Assembly (NCBI RefSeq): GCF_009495355.1
Contig: NZ_VZAD01000051.1
Coordinates: 1 to 44,058 of the forward strand
Source of the DNA: Segatella copri
Lineage (GTDB): Bacteria > Bacteroidota > Bacteroidia > Bacteroidales > Bacteroidaceae
DNA: 44,058 nt
Direction: 5' to 3'
Below, one piece after another: positions 1 to 8,721 of the stretch (the stretch's first letter is position 1; every line of letters starts with the position of its first letter). Under the pieces are notes generated by a model. That model had not been told where the DNA came from and did not search any database. It saw only the letters and a program-made list of their open reading frames with translations. Made by a program: the position numbers and the translations under genes.

Positions 1-62
1 AATACCTGCGACTGGAGTTAAACCAGTTAGGTTAGTGTCATGCCCGACACACAAACAAAAAA
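1..62. other. Window edge, unassigned
   Basis: The first bases may hold the 3' end of a gene cut by the window edge. A plus-strand frame beginning at base 3 ends in a TAG near base 33 and reads like a possible C-terminus (YLRLELNQLG), but ten residues are too few to identify anything. A short inverted repeat (GTGTC at 35-39, GACAC at 46-50) could be part of a terminator for that gene. Confidence 0.2.
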
Positions 63-87
63 AGCATCTTTCTAAAAGAAAGATGCT
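57..87 (-). terminator. Terminator of tRNA-Gln
   Basis: A perfect 10-bp inverted repeat, AGCATCTTTC at 63-72 and its complement at 78-87, encloses a 5-base loop. On the minus strand it is followed by a run of seven T (57-63), so it is a standard intrinsic terminator placed directly after the tRNA. Confidence 0.85.
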
Positions 88-89
88 CT

Positions 90-163
90 TGGTTGGGATA
101 CCCGGATTCGAACCAGGAATGACAGGACCAGAATCTGTAGTGTTACCATTACACCATATCCCA
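90..163 (-). tRNA. tRNA-Gln (anticodon CTG)
   Basis: Read on the minus strand, the sequence folds into a cloverleaf: acceptor TGGGATA pairs with TATCCCA, the T-arm carries the GGTTCGAATCC core, and the anticodon loop TTCTGGT gives CTG, which reads the CAG glutamine codon. The discriminator base is A, and the 3' CCA appears to be encoded (90-92). One A-C mismatch closes the anticodon loop, a small oddity. A promoter lies just upstream and a strong terminator just downstream, so it is a single-gene transcript. Confidence 0.9.
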
Positions 164-205
164 ATGTCTTTTTGTTGTTGCAATGTCATTTCTTAATTGC
201 GAGTG

Positions 206-236
206 CAAAGGTAATACTTTTTTCTGAACCCACAAA
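206..236 (-). promoter_or_regulatory. Promoter of tRNA-Gln
   Basis: On the minus strand a Bacteroidetes -7 box TACCTTTG lies at 206-213 and a -33 box TTTG at 233-236, with 19 bases between. This matches the primary sigma factor consensus of the phylum and sits about 40 bases ahead of the tRNA. Confidence 0.75.
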
Positions 237-379
237 ATTTTTCTCAACTTTTTTATCGAAAATCGTTATTTTTTTCATTTTTATGCCTTTTCGGACAAAA
301 AACACGTGGTTTTGCGCCATACCAACCTTAAAAAAACAGAAAAGTTGGAGGAAAGTAACGCATACTCATTTTTTTGCAC

Positions 380-387
380 TATCTTTG
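380..387 (+). promoter_or_regulatory. -7 box ahead of rsfS
   Basis: TATCTTTG matches the Bacteroidetes -7 consensus TAnnTTTG and lies 27 bases before the rsfS start codon. I see no clear TTTG at the expected upstream distance. It probably starts the rsfS-ftsH-cdsA transcript. Confidence 0.6.
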
Positions 388-414
388 TAGTCGAATAAAC
401 ATAATAACAACTCA

Positions 415-774
415 ATGAATACAGCAAAACAATTAGTAGAGACAATTAAAGAAGGAATACAAGAGAAAAAAGGCAGCAATATCGTCATTGCAGACCTGAG
501 CGAGATAGACGGCACCATAGCCAAGTACTTTATTATCTGCCAAGGCGGTTCACCCTCCCAGGTAGAGGCTATTGCAGAATCAGTAGGCGACTTCTGCCGT
601 AAGAAGTTGGGCGAGAAACCTGTCAACGTAGCAGGATTAGGAAACGACCAATGGGTAGCCATCGACTTTGTGGATGTACTCGTACACATCTTCCAGCCTG
701 AGGTAAGACAGTTCTATGATCTGGAACACCTCTGGGAAGACGCCAAACTGACAACCGTGCCAGACGTGATGTAA
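415..774 (+). CDS. rsfS: Ribosome silencing factor RsfS
   Basis: This 119-residue protein belongs to the RsfS/Iojap family. Such proteins bind L14 (uL14) of the 50S subunit and block joining with the 30S, damping translation when nutrients are scarce. The conserved path is present: D...I.GTIAKYFIICQG near residues 27-45, the QWVAIDFVDVLVHIF strand near 80-94, and the C-terminal RQFYDLEHLWEDA segment. Length is normal for the family. A -7 box lies 27 bases upstream. It is followed after 90 bases by ftsH and then cdsA, an order common in Bacteroidales, so the three are probably co-transcribed. Confidence 0.95.
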   Translation: MNTAKQLVETIKEGIQEKKGSNIVIADLSEIDGTIAKYFIICQGGSPSQVEAIAESVGDFCRKKLGEKPVNVAGLGNDQWVAIDFVDVLVHIFQPEVRQFYDLEHLWEDAKLTTVPDVM

Positions 775-864
775 CCGTCGCGCGTACATTATTATATATA
801 ATAAGAAAGAAAGCAAGAAACAAAAGTCTTTTTTAAAACAAAAAAAGGAAAGGAAACATTCAAT

Positions 865-2964
865 ATGGAACAAGGCAACAACAAGAACAATCCCGGCGGG
901 CCCCAACCCCCCAAGATGCCTAAGTTCAACATGAACTGGCTCTATATACTTATCATCGTCGGACTGATGGTAGCCTACTTGAGCGGAGGCACAAACTCTT
1001 TAGGAGGAAGTGCCACACAAGAAGCCACCTACACACAGTTTAAGCAATACGTGGAAAAAGGTTATGTGCTGAGCGTTGTAGCCAACAAGACCGAGAACAC
1101 CCTGAAACTGTATATCAACCCCAAGTACTCACGCGAGGTGTACAAAACCTCAGCCAAGAACTTAGGCACCAACCCTTATGTGGAGGTGCAGTTTGGTTCG
1201 GTAGATGAGGTGGACAGGTTTGCCAACGCCATGGTGCAAGCCAAGAAAATCAATTCGTTCAGTTATAAGAACGAGTCAACGGACGGTTTCCTCAAAATCT
1301 TGTGGAATATCTTCCCGCTGATTCTTTTCTTCGTCTTCATCTGGTGGATGTCGGGACGTATGGGCGGCATGGGCGGCTCAGGCGGAGGAATCTTCAATGT
1401 AGGCAAGAGCAAAGCACGTATGTACGAGAAAGGCAATGCCATCGGCATCACCTTCAAGGACGTGGCAGGACAGGAAGGAGCCAAACAGGAAGTACAGGAA
1501 ATCGTAGACTTCCTGAAGAACCCCAACAAATATACCGACTTAGGTGGTAAGATACCTAAGGGAGCCCTTCTCGTAGGACCTCCGGGAACTGGTAAGACTC
1601 TCCTTGCCAAAGCCGTGGCAGGCGAAGCTGGCGTACCTTTCTTCTCGATGAGTGGTTCCGACTTCGTAGAGATGTTTGTCGGCGTAGGTGCATCACGTGT
1701 GCGCGATCTCTTCCGTCAGGCTAAGGAGAAAGCACCTTCCATCATCTTTATCGACGAGATTGATGCAGTAGGACGTGCCCGCAGCAAGAACCCATCCATG
1801 GGAGGCAATGACGAGCGCGAGAACACGCTCAACGCCCTGCTTACCGAGATGGACGGATTTGGAACAAACAGCGGTGTCATTATCCTGGCAGCCACCAACC
1901 GTGTGGACATGCTCGACAGCGCCTTGCTGCGTGCAGGACGATTCGACCGTGAAATACACGTCGACCTTCCTGACCTGAATGAGCGAAAAGCCATATTCCT
2001 GGTTCATCTAAAACCTGTAAAGGTAGACAAGAGTGTTGACGTAGACCTGCTGGCACGACAGACACCAGGATTCTCGGGAGCCGATATTGCAAATGTGTGC
2101 AACGAGGCAGCCCTTATAGCAGCACGCCACGACAAGAAGAGCGTAAGCAAACAAGACTTCCTCGATGCTGTAGACCGCATCGTAGGCGGACTGGAGAAAA
2201 AGACCAAGGTGATGACAGCAGAGGAGAAGCGAAGCATCGCACTCCACGAGGCTGGCCATGCCACCATTTCATGGTTCTGTCAGTATGCCAATCCACTTAT
2301 CAAGGTAACTATCGTTCCACGCGGACAGGCTCTCGGAGCAGCCTGGTATCTGCCCGAAGAACGACAGATCACCACCAAGGAACAGATGCTCGACGAGATG
2401 TGTTCGCTCATGGGAGGACGCGCTGCCGAGGAACTCTTTACGGGTCATATATCATCGGGAGCCATGAACGACCTGGAAAGAGCCACCAAGAGTGCCTATG
2501 GCATGATAGCCTACTTAGGTATGAGCGACAAGCTGCCTAATATATGCTATTACAACAACCAGGAATATTCCTTCCAGCGTCCATACTCCGACACCACTGC
2601 CCGCATGATAGACGAAGAGGTGCTCAAGATGGTGAACGAACAGTATACCCGAGCCAAGAACATCCTCGTAGAGCACAAGGAAGGCCATAACGCCCTTGCC
2701 GAGCTCCTCATCCAGAAAGAGGTGATCATGGCAGAAGACGTAGAGAAGATCTTTGGCAAGCGTCCATGGCTTAGCCGTTCACAGGAAATCATGGAGGACG
2801 AGCAGCCCAAGATTGACGACAAACTGAAGGAACTGCCCGAGGTTCAGGCAGCCATCAAGGCTCACGAGCAGGCACAACAGGAAGACAACTCGTCTGAAAG
2901 CACCGAAAACAATGATACCGACGTGCAGAACGACGAGAACTCAGAAGAAACAAACAACAAATAA
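865..2964 (+). CDS. ftsH: ATP-dependent zinc metalloprotease FtsH
   Basis: FtsH is a membrane-anchored hexameric AAA+ protease that extracts and degrades membrane and short-lived cytosolic proteins. The 699 residues show a first membrane helix (about 24-41), a periplasmic stretch, a second helix (about 145-165) followed by a Gly/Met-rich linker, Walker A GPPGTGKT at 238-245, Walker [12 protein letters not shown], the second region of homology with RAGRFDREI, and the zinc site HEAGH at 461-465. The third zinc ligand is expected in the conserved segment around the [11 protein letters not shown] region. The C-terminus is an acidic Glu/Asp/Asn tail of about 40 residues, a likely disordered extension. 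cdsA follows after 15 bases. The start at 865 gives the complete first helix. Confidence 0.98.
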   Translation: MEQGNNKNNPGGPQPPKMPKFNMNWLYILIIVGLMVAYLSGGTNSLGGSATQEATYTQFKQYVEKGYVLSVVANKTENTLKLYINPKYSREVYKTSAKNLGTNPYVEVQFGSVDEVDRFANAMVQAKKINSFSYKNESTDGFLKILWNIFPLILFFVFIWWMSGRMGGMGGSGGGIFNVGKSKARMYEKGNAIGITFKDVAGQEGAKQEVQEIVDFLKNPNKYTDLGGKIPKGALLVGPPGTGKTLLAKAVAGEAGVPFFSMSGSDFVEMFVGVGASRVRDLFRQAKEKAPSIIFIDEIDAVGRARSKNPSMGGNDERENTLNALLTEMDGFGTNSGVIILAATNRVDMLDSALLRAGRFDREIHVDLPDLNERKAIFLVHLKPVKVDKSVDVDLLARQTPGFSGADIANVCNEAALIAARHDKKSVSKQDFLDAVDRIVGGLEKKTKVMTAEEKRSIALHEAGHATISWFCQYANPLIKVTIVPRGQALGAAWYLPEERQITTKEQMLDEMCSLMGGRAAEELFTGHISSGAMNDLERATKSAYGMIAYLGMSDKLPNICYYNNQEYSFQRPYSDTTARMIDEEVLKMVNEQYTRAKNILVEHKEGHNALAELLIQKEVIMAEDVEKIFGKRPWLSRSQEIMEDEQPKIDDKLKELPEVQAAIKAHEQAQQEDNSSESTENNDTDVQNDENSEETNNK

Positions 2965-2979
2965 AATAAGGAATCACAA

Positions 2980-3849
2980 ATGACCGACAAACAAAAGAAT
3001 CTTATCGTGAGGTCTATCACGGGCGTCTTGTTCGTGGTGTGCATGGTGTCTTGTTTCCTCAACCCAAGAGCCATGATTTTCCTCTTTACCATCATTACAG
3101 GACTCAGCATCTGGGAATACTGCGGACTGGTAAACAACGAGAAGGAAGACGTCACCGTCAACCGTCTGATCTGCACCATTGCCGGAGTATACTTTTTCCT
3201 GGCCGTGGCAGGACTGCGAATGGGCATCGTAGGCAATTTCATTGTCTTTGTTCCCTATCTGCTCACCATCGTCTACCTGTTTATCAGCGAACTGTATACC
3301 GGCAACAAAGACGCCATCAACGACTGGGCCTACACCATGCTCTCGCAGATGTACATCGCCCTACCCTTCTCTATGATCAATATTTTGGCTTTCGAATACT
3401 CAGCTTTCGACGGCCAGATACACTACGACATGCTGTTGCCACTGAGTATTTTCATATTCCTTTGGACAAACGATACCGGAGCCTACTGCAGCGGTTCGCT
3501 CTTCGGCAAGCATAAACTCTTCCCACGCATCAGTCCTGCCAAGAGTTGGGAAGGAAGCATAGGCGGAGGTATATTCGTTCTGATTGCAGCTGCCGTGATT
3601 GGTTACTTGGCAAATGACGGCGAGGCTCACCGACTCAGCATTGCCGGATGGATGGGTTTAGGCCTGGTTGTCGTATTCTTCGGAACATGGGGCGACTTGG
3701 TAGAGAGTCTCTTCAAACGCACTTTGGGAGTAAAGGACAGCGGCACACTGCTGCCAGGACATGGCGGTATGCTCGACCGTTTCGACTCTTCGCTCATGGC
3801 CATTCCCGCAGCCGTCATCTATCTCTATACACTGCAGCTTTTCGTATAA
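2980..3849 (+). CDS. cdsA: Phosphatidate cytidylyltransferase CdsA
   Basis: CdsA makes CDP-diacylglycerol from phosphatidic acid and CTP at the inner membrane, the branch point to all phospholipids. The 289-residue protein is mostly hydrophobic, with about eight likely membrane segments. Its C-terminal part carries the complete family signature: SLFKRTLGVKDSGT followed by LLPGHGGMLDRFDS. The gene begins 15 bases after ftsH and ends at a strong bidirectional terminator, so it closes the rsfS-ftsH-cdsA unit. Nothing unusual is seen. Confidence 0.96.
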   Translation: MTDKQKNLIVRSITGVLFVVCMVSCFLNPRAMIFLFTIITGLSIWEYCGLVNNEKEDVTVNRLICTIAGVYFFLAVAGLRMGIVGNFIVFVPYLLTIVYLFISELYTGNKDAINDWAYTMLSQMYIALPFSMINILAFEYSAFDGQIHYDMLLPLSIFIFLWTNDTGAYCSGSLFGKHKLFPRISPAKSWEGSIGGGIFVLIAAAVIGYLANDGEAHRLSIAGWMGLGLVVVFFGTWGDLVESLFKRTLGVKDSGTLLPGHGGMLDRFDSSLMAIPAAVIYLYTLQLFV

Positions 3850-3895
3850 AAAAAGAGGCTCATGAGTTTCCCTTTTAACTCATGAGCCTTTTTTT
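3848..3895. terminator. Bidirectional terminator between cdsA and lpxB
   Basis: A perfect 13-bp inverted repeat (3856-3868 with 3877-3889, core GGCTCATGAG) has an A-run on its left and a T-run on its right. It can therefore end transcription from cdsA on the plus strand and from lpxB on the minus strand, which converge here. Confidence 0.9.
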
Positions 3896-3953
3896 AGGAA
3901 CTTTTTTTGTCTTTGTAACTTATTGATAATCAATAGCAAGTTTTCATATTTTA

Positions 3954-5261
3954 CTACGGCTCATTTATTTCCTGCTGGCTCACCCGCTCTGCCTCTTCAG
4001 CTTTCTGCCGGGCGATGGCAGCTTCCTGTTCAGCCTTGACACGAGCCAGCTCTGCAGCTTTGGCGGCAGCCTTGGCAACAGCCTCAGCACGTTCTTTAGC
4101 CAGACGTATCAACTCAGCACGATGCTTTCTCAACAAATCTACCATGATAGAAGCAGCTTCGTCGGGCGCCACCTTACTTCCCAACTCTCTCAGCACTTCC
4201 TGATATTCAGCAAGCATTCTTTCGCGTGCAGGCTGCCCTGGCATAATCTTATACAGCTCGTTGGCTATTCCGTCTATCGTAAACTTATCGGCGAACATCT
4301 CTGGAACCACTTCCTTATTGGCCACCAAGTTGACAAGAGAAATATAGTCAACCTTCAGCACGTGATTGAAGGCAAAACGAATCAGTTTTGGCAAGGGAGT
4401 TTCATAGCACACCACTTGCGGAACATTAAACAGGGCTGTCTCGAGCGTGGCAGTTCCACTGGTTACAAGAGCCGCCGTGGTGTGAGACAAGAGCTGGTAA
4501 GTCTTATTCTTCACCACTCTGACAGGAGAACCTTCCAGGAATTTATCGTAATATTCATCCTCTATCGACGGAGCTCCAGCCAACACCATTTGATAATCTT
4601 CAAAACGTTCAGCCACCTCTATCATGGCAGGAAGATTGTCCTTAATTTCCTGTAGTCGGCTACCAGCTAAAAGAGCGACAATCGGCTTACGACTGTCAAG
4701 ATTATTTTCTCGACAAAACTCCTCATGCGTCTGATGATATCCTGCTCTGAACTCTGCCACTTCCTGAGCAGTGGGATTGCCCACATAGTGAACGGGATAC
4801 TTATGTTTCTGCTCATAGAAAGGCACCTCGAAAGGCAGTATGGAGAACATCTCGCTCACATCACGTTTGATGCTTTTAATACGCCATTCCTTCCAGGCCC
4901 AAATCTTAGGCGAAATATAATAGTAGACAGGTATCAACGTATTCTTTTTCAAGAACTTGGCTATATTGAGATTAAAGCCTGGATAATCGACTAAGATCAC
5001 AACATCGGGTTTCCACGCCACAATATCCTCCTTGCATCTTTTCATGTTCGAGAAGATGGTGCCCAGATGCAGCAGCACAGGTACAAAGCCCATATAGGCC
5101 AGTTCCTTATAATGCTTGACACGAGTTCCTCCCTCAGCAGCCATCAAGTCGCCGCCGAAGAATCGAAATTCAGCCAATTCGTCATATTTTTTCAACGAGC
5201 GCATCAATCTGCTGGCATGCAGATCGCCACTCGCCTCACCTACTATCAGATAATATTTCAT
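3954..5261 (-). CDS. lpxB: Lipid-A-disaccharide synthase LpxB
   Basis: LpxB is a peripheral GT19 glycosyltransferase that joins lipid X to UDP-diacylglucosamine in lipid A synthesis. The N-terminus MKYYLIVGEASGDLHA, the RFFGGDLMAAEG segment, YYISPKIWAWKEWR near residue 115, and the C-terminal Rossmann half with LLAGSRLQEI and TSGTATLE are all typical. At 435 residues it is about 50 longer than E. coli LpxB (382). The excess is a C-terminal Ala/Glu/Lys/Arg-rich helix (about 375-430) that looks like a coiled coil. It lies 22 bases after surE and probably shares its promoter. Confidence 0.95.
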   Translation of the reverse strand: MKYYLIVGEASGDLHASRLMRSLKKYDELAEFRFFGGDLMAAEGGTRVKHYKELAYMGFVPVLLHLGTIFSNMKRCKEDIVAWKPDVVILVDYPGFNLNIAKFLKKNTLIPVYYYISPKIWAWKEWRIKSIKRDVSEMFSILPFEVPFYEQKHKYPVHYVGNPTAQEVAEFRAGYHQTHEEFCRENNLDSRKPIVALLAGSRLQEIKDNLPAMIEVAERFEDYQMVLAGAPSIEDEYYDKFLEGSPVRVVKNKTYQLLSHTTAALVTSGTATLETALFNVPQVVCYETPLPKLIRFAFNHVLKVDYISLVNLVANKEVVPEMFADKFTIDGIANELYKIMPGQPARERMLAEYQEVLRELGSKVAPDEAASIMVDLLRKHRAELIRLAKERAEAVAKAAAKAAELARVKAEQEAAIARQKAEEAERVSQQEINEP

Positions 5262-5283
5262 CCTTATTGTCGAATATTCTTAG

Positions 5284-6078
5284 TTAATCGTCAAGTTCAG
5301 AAGCTTCCGTGTTGAGCGACCTGTTGTTCTCAAGCCACTCATAGTCGGTCACATCTATTCTTGTAGGCGTAATGGCAATGTAGCCATGACTGAGCGCCCA
5401 CTGATCAGTATCTACAGCCTCGGGCTCATCATTGCGATATTCGCCCACCATCCAGTAATAGTCGTAACCACGAGGATGATGCTCCTTCACCACCTCATTG
5501 ATCCACGAGCCCCATGTCATACGGCAAACCTTAAAGCCCTTGAAAGGAGGTTTGACGGGAAAGTTGACATTAAGACAAGTTCCCTTGGGCAGTCCTTCAC
5601 GAAGCACTCGCTTCACGATGCTTACCACTCCGTCACGCAAGGGTGACAGATCGGCGTTCACATCATAGTTGCAACTACTGAACGCCACCGAGGGAATATA
5701 CTTCATACAGCCTTCCTTGGCTACGCCCATTGTGCCCGAATAATGATTGTTCACACTCGAGTTGTCGCCATGGTTGATACCACTGAGTATCAGGTCGGGA
5801 ACACGAGGAGCCAGCAGCTGGTCGAGAGCTATCTTCACACAGTCGACAGGCGTTCCAGAGCACGACCACACTTCCACCTCCTCGCCCATGTTGTGTCTGC
5901 GTTTCAACAGCAGTGGTGATGTTACCGAGAAGGCGCATCCATAGCCCGACCGTCCACTCTCAGGAGCCACCACAAGCACCTCGCACCAGTCTTTCAGAAA
6001 TCCAACAAGCGTCTTGATGCCATTGGCATGATAGCCGTCATCATTGGATATTAATATTAAAGGTTTCTTATTTTCCAT
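5284..6078 (-). CDS. surE: 5'/3'-nucleotidase SurE
   Basis: SurE is a metal-dependent phosphatase acting on nucleoside monophosphates and short polyphosphate, linked to stationary-phase survival. The 264-residue product begins MENKKPLILISNDDG, whose DD pair binds the metal, and continues with APESGRSGYGCAFSVTSPL, the GTPVDCVKIAL segment and LILSGINHGDN. The reading frame stays open further upstream, but those codons run across the promoter and antisense to parA, so I chose the ATG at 6076-6078, which starts right at the family's first beta strand. lpxB follows in the same direction. A -7 box lies 23 bases ahead of the start. Confidence 0.95.
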   Translation of the reverse strand: MENKKPLILISNDDGYHANGIKTLVGFLKDWCEVLVVAPESGRSGYGCAFSVTSPLLLKRRHNMGEEVEVWSCSGTPVDCVKIALDQLLAPRVPDLILSGINHGDNSSVNNHYSGTMGVAKEGCMKYIPSVAFSSCNYDVNADLSPLRDGVVSIVKRVLREGLPKGTCLNVNFPVKPPFKGFKVCRMTWGSWINEVVKEHHPRGYDYYWMVGEYRNDEPEAVDTDQWALSHGYIAITPTRIDVTDYEWLENNRSLNTEASELDD

Positions 6079-6100
6079 AAAAATATCGCTCTTTTTGGTG

Positions 6101-6108
6101 CAAAAGTA
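6101..6108 (-). promoter_or_regulatory. -7 box of surE-lpxB
   Basis: On the minus strand TACTTTTG matches TAnnTTTG and stands 23 bases before the surE ATG. It supports the start codon chosen for surE, because an upstream start would lie ahead of the promoter. Confidence 0.6.
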
Positions 6109-6150
6109 CGAAAAAACCTTTAAAGTAACGTCTTTCTCGCATAAAATATG

Positions 6151-6158
6151 TATCTTTG
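6151..6158 (+). promoter_or_regulatory. -7 box of parA-parB
   Basis: TATCTTTG on the plus strand matches the Bacteroidetes -7 consensus and lies 41 bases before the parA start. Together with the minus-strand box at 6101-6108 it makes a divergent promoter region for surE-lpxB and parA-parB. Confidence 0.65.
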
Positions 6159-6199
6159 CAGAAATTTTGTGATGATTTTTAATATAGAAAATTAAGAAT

Positions 6200-6964
6200 A
6201 TGGGAAAAATAATCGCATTGGCCAACCAGAAAGGCGGTGTCGGCAAAACGACAACCACCATCAACTTGGCAGCATCATTGGCCACACTGGAGAAGTCGGT
6301 TCTTGTTGTAGACGCCGACCCACAGGCTAACGCCTCCAGCGGCTTAGGAGTAGACATCAAGGAGGTAGACTGCTCTCTGTACGAGTGCATTATCGACCAT
6401 GCAGATGTTCGTGATGCCATCTATACCACCGATATTGATGGGCTCGACATCATCCCCAGCCACATCGACCTTGTCGGTGCAGAGATAGAAATGCTCAATC
6501 TGCAGAACCGCGAAAGGGTTATCAAGAATCTGCTCGCCCCTATCCGCGACGAGTATGATTTCATCCTTATCGACTGTTCGCCATCTCTGGGACTCATCAC
6601 AGTCAACTCGCTGACAGCAGCCGACAGCGTCATCATTCCTGTTCAGTGCGAATACTTTGCCCTGGAAGGCATCAGCAAGTTGCTCAATACGATTAAGATT
6701 ATCAAGAGCAAGCTCAACACCAAGCTCGAGATTGAGGGCTTCCTGCTTACCATGTACGACAGCCGTCTGCGTCTGGCCAATCAGATTTACGACGAGGTGA
6801 AGCGCCACTTCCAGGAGTTGGTGTTCAAGACCGTCATCCAGCGCAACGTGAAGCTGAGCGAGAGCCAGAGCCACGGTCTTCCCGTCATCCTCTACGACAC
6901 AGAGTCGAATGGCGCCAAGAACCACTTGGCGTTGGCAAAAGAAATTATCAACAAGAACTCATAA
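6200..6964 (+). CDS. parA: Chromosome partitioning ATPase ParA/Soj
   Basis: ParA is a deviant-Walker ATPase that binds DNA when ATP-bound and moves ParB-parS complexes during segregation. The 254-residue protein opens with IIALANQKGGVGKTTTTINLA, containing the deviant Walker A (KGGVGKTT, residues 11-18). VVDADPQANAS (A' box) and DFILIDCSPSLG (Walker B) follow. The length fits chromosomal Soj proteins without an N-terminal helix-turn-helix. parB follows after 51 bases that form a hairpin. Confidence 0.96.
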   Translation: MGKIIALANQKGGVGKTTTTINLAASLATLEKSVLVVDADPQANASSGLGVDIKEVDCSLYECIIDHADVRDAIYTTDIDGLDIIPSHIDLVGAEIEMLNLQNRERVIKNLLAPIRDEYDFILIDCSPSLGLITVNSLTAADSVIIPVQCEYFALEGISKLLNTIKIIKSKLNTKLEIEGFLLTMYDSRLRLANQIYDEVKRHFQELVFKTVIQRNVKLSESQSHGLPVILYDTESNGAKNHLALAKEIINKNS

Positions 6965-7003
6965 AGTAAGAAAAAAAGAGTGAAGACATGCTCACTCCTT
7001 ACT
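6965..7003 (+). other. Hairpin between parA and parB
   Basis: AGTAAG (6965-6970) pairs with CTTACT (6998-7003), and GAGTGA (6978-6983) pairs with TCACTC (6992-6997), with a run of A bulged on the left side. It has no T-tract, so it is more likely an mRNA processing or stability element than a terminator. Confidence 0.45.
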
Positions 7004-7015
7004 AAGAAATAGAAA

Positions 7016-7927
7016 ATGGCAGTACACAAGAAATACAATAACGGAACCAAGAGCAATGCCCTGGGACGAGGTCTCGACGCACTTATCTCTACCGAAGGAG
7101 TGCGCACACAGGGCAGCAGTACCATCAACGAGATTCCTCTCGACCAGATAGAAGCAAACCCCAACCAGCCCCGTCGCGAGTTCGACGACGAAGCTCTCCA
7201 TGAGTTGGCAGAAAGCATCAAGGCCATAGGCATCATTCAGCCCATCACCTTGCGACAGGTGGCAGAGAACCGCTTCCAGATTATCGCAGGTGAACGTCGC
7301 TGGCGTGCCTCCCAGTTGGTTGGACTGAGAGCCATACCAGCCTATATCCGTACCATCAGCGATGAGAATGTGATGGAGATGGCACTCGTCGAGAACATCC
7401 AGCGCCAGGACCTCAACGCCATAGAAATAGCTTTGGCATACGAGCACCTGATGGAGAACAACGAGATGACTCAGGAGAAGATAGCCGAGCGCGTGGGCAA
7501 AAGCCGCGCTGCTGTAGCCAACTACCTGCGTCTGCTCAAGTTGCCAGCTCAGGTACAGATGGCACTTCAGAAGAAAGAAATCGACATGGGCCATTGCCGC
7601 GCCCTCTTGGCACTCGACAGCCCTTCACTTCAGATCAAGCTGTTCCATGAAATTCAGAAGAACGGCTACTCTGTGCGCAAGGTAGAGGAGATGGTACAGC
7701 AAATAAAGGACAGCGAGGACAACGAGACAGCCAGAAAGGTAATCAAGGGAAAAGCCGAACTGCCCGAGGAGTTCACCCTGCTGAAGAACCGCCTCTCGCA
7801 GTTCCTCAACACCAAGGTTCAGTTTACCTGCTCACCCAAGGGCAAGGGAAAAATCAGCATTCCCTTTGCCAACGAGGAGGAATTAGAGCACATCATGAAC
7901 GTTTTCGACCAATTAAAACAAAACTAA
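7016..7927 (+). CDS. parB: Chromosome partitioning protein ParB
   Basis: ParB is a CTP-dependent DNA clamp that loads at parS and spreads. The 303-residue protein has the N-terminal LGRGLDALI motif that contacts ParA, box I (IPLDQIEANPNQPR, about 41-54), the CTP-binding GERRWRAS motif near 89, ENIQRQDLNAIE, and a helix-turn-helix (TQEKIAERVGKSRAAVANYLRL split by the turn). A lysine-rich C-terminal dimer domain follows. I found no sequence resembling the canonical parS 16-mer in this window. The DUF5683 gene begins 4 bases after its stop. Confidence 0.96.
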   Translation: MAVHKKYNNGTKSNALGRGLDALISTEGVRTQGSSTINEIPLDQIEANPNQPRREFDDEALHELAESIKAIGIIQPITLRQVAENRFQIIAGERRWRASQLVGLRAIPAYIRTISDENVMEMALVENIQRQDLNAIEIALAYEHLMENNEMTQEKIAERVGKSRAAVANYLRLLKLPAQVQMALQKKEIDMGHCRALLALDSPSLQIKLFHEIQKNGYSVRKVEEMVQQIKDSEDNETARKVIKGKAELPEEFTLLKNRLSQFLNTKVQFTCSPKGKGKISIPFANEEELEHIMNVFDQLKQN

Positions 7928-7931
7928 TTAG

Positions 7932-8660
7932 GTGAAATCGAAAATATCACATATTTGTATATCAGTCTTGTTGACCAGCCTACCCTGGGCTGCTCAGGCA
8001 CAGAAGGCTGTCACAGCCAGTCAATCCACTGCAGGCGAAGATCAGCCTGCCGTAGTGGCACCTGCAGATACAACATTCTCTGCCAAAGACAGTCTCAAGC
8101 TCAACAGTATGCTCCAGGTTGCTACCAAGAAGCCCAAGCGCGACTGGTCCACATGGCGTCCTGACACCAAGCGTGCCATGTGGCTTGCCATCGTTCTGCC
8201 AGGAGCAGGACAGATATACAACCGTAAATACTGGAAACTACCTATTATATATGGTGGTTTCGTAGGCTGTGCCTATGCCATCACCTGGAACAACCAGATG
8301 TATCACGACTATTCACAGGCCTATATGGACATCATGGACGATGACCCCACTACCGACAGTTACAACCAGTTCCTGCACTTAGGAGCCACCATCGATGCCA
8401 GCAACATGGACCGATACAAGGAAATCTTCCGCAAGCGCAAAGACCGTTACCGCCGCTGGCGCGACATGGGTGTGTTTGTGATGATTGGCGTTTATGCCTT
8501 CTCCATCATTGATGCCTATGTGGATGCATCACTCTCCGAGTTCGACATTTCCGACGACCTTACTCTGAGAGTAGAGCCTGCCTTCATGAACAGCAACCCG
8601 CAAAGCCGCAACCCCTTCCGATCAGGAACATTGGGACTTCAATGCTCACTCACTTTTTAA
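7932..8660 (+). CDS. DUF5683 domain protein, exported
   Basis: The 242-residue product starts at a GTG four bases after parB, the only start that gives a complete signal peptide: a KSK n-region, a hydrophobic core and an AQA-like cleavage site near residue 22. The mature protein has the DUF5683 hallmark RDWSTWRPDTKRAMWLA followed by PGAGQIYNRKYWKLPI and a glycine-rich membrane segment. A second hydrophobic helix lies near 170-185. Function is unknown; the family is widespread in Bacteroidetes at this position beside parB and mltD, which suggests an envelope role tied to division or growth. Tight spacing implies co-translation with parB. Confidence 0.85.
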   Translation: MKSKISHICISVLLTSLPWAAQAQKAVTASQSTAGEDQPAVVAPADTTFSAKDSLKLNSMLQVATKKPKRDWSTWRPDTKRAMWLAIVLPGAGQIYNRKYWKLPIIYGGFVGCAYAITWNNQMYHDYSQAYMDIMDDDPTTDSYNQFLHLGATIDASNMDRYKEIFRKRKDRYRRWRDMGVFVMIGVYAFSIIDAYVDASLSEFDISDDLTLRVEPAFMNSNPQSRNPFRSGTLGLQCSLTF

Positions 8661-8721
8661 AGTGAGGAACACAATTGTGTAGAATCTTAAAGAAACTTAT
8701 AGAAAAGAAAGAATAACATAA

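Noticed and set aside
6079..6420. Upstream extension of the surE reading frame by 114 codons.
   Set aside because: It is antisense to parA and would place the start before both promoter boxes; the residues do not fit the SurE fold.
6200..7927. A parS site near parA-parB.
   Set aside because: I looked for the palindromic CACGTG-centred 16-mer around these genes and saw none; it may lie outside the window.
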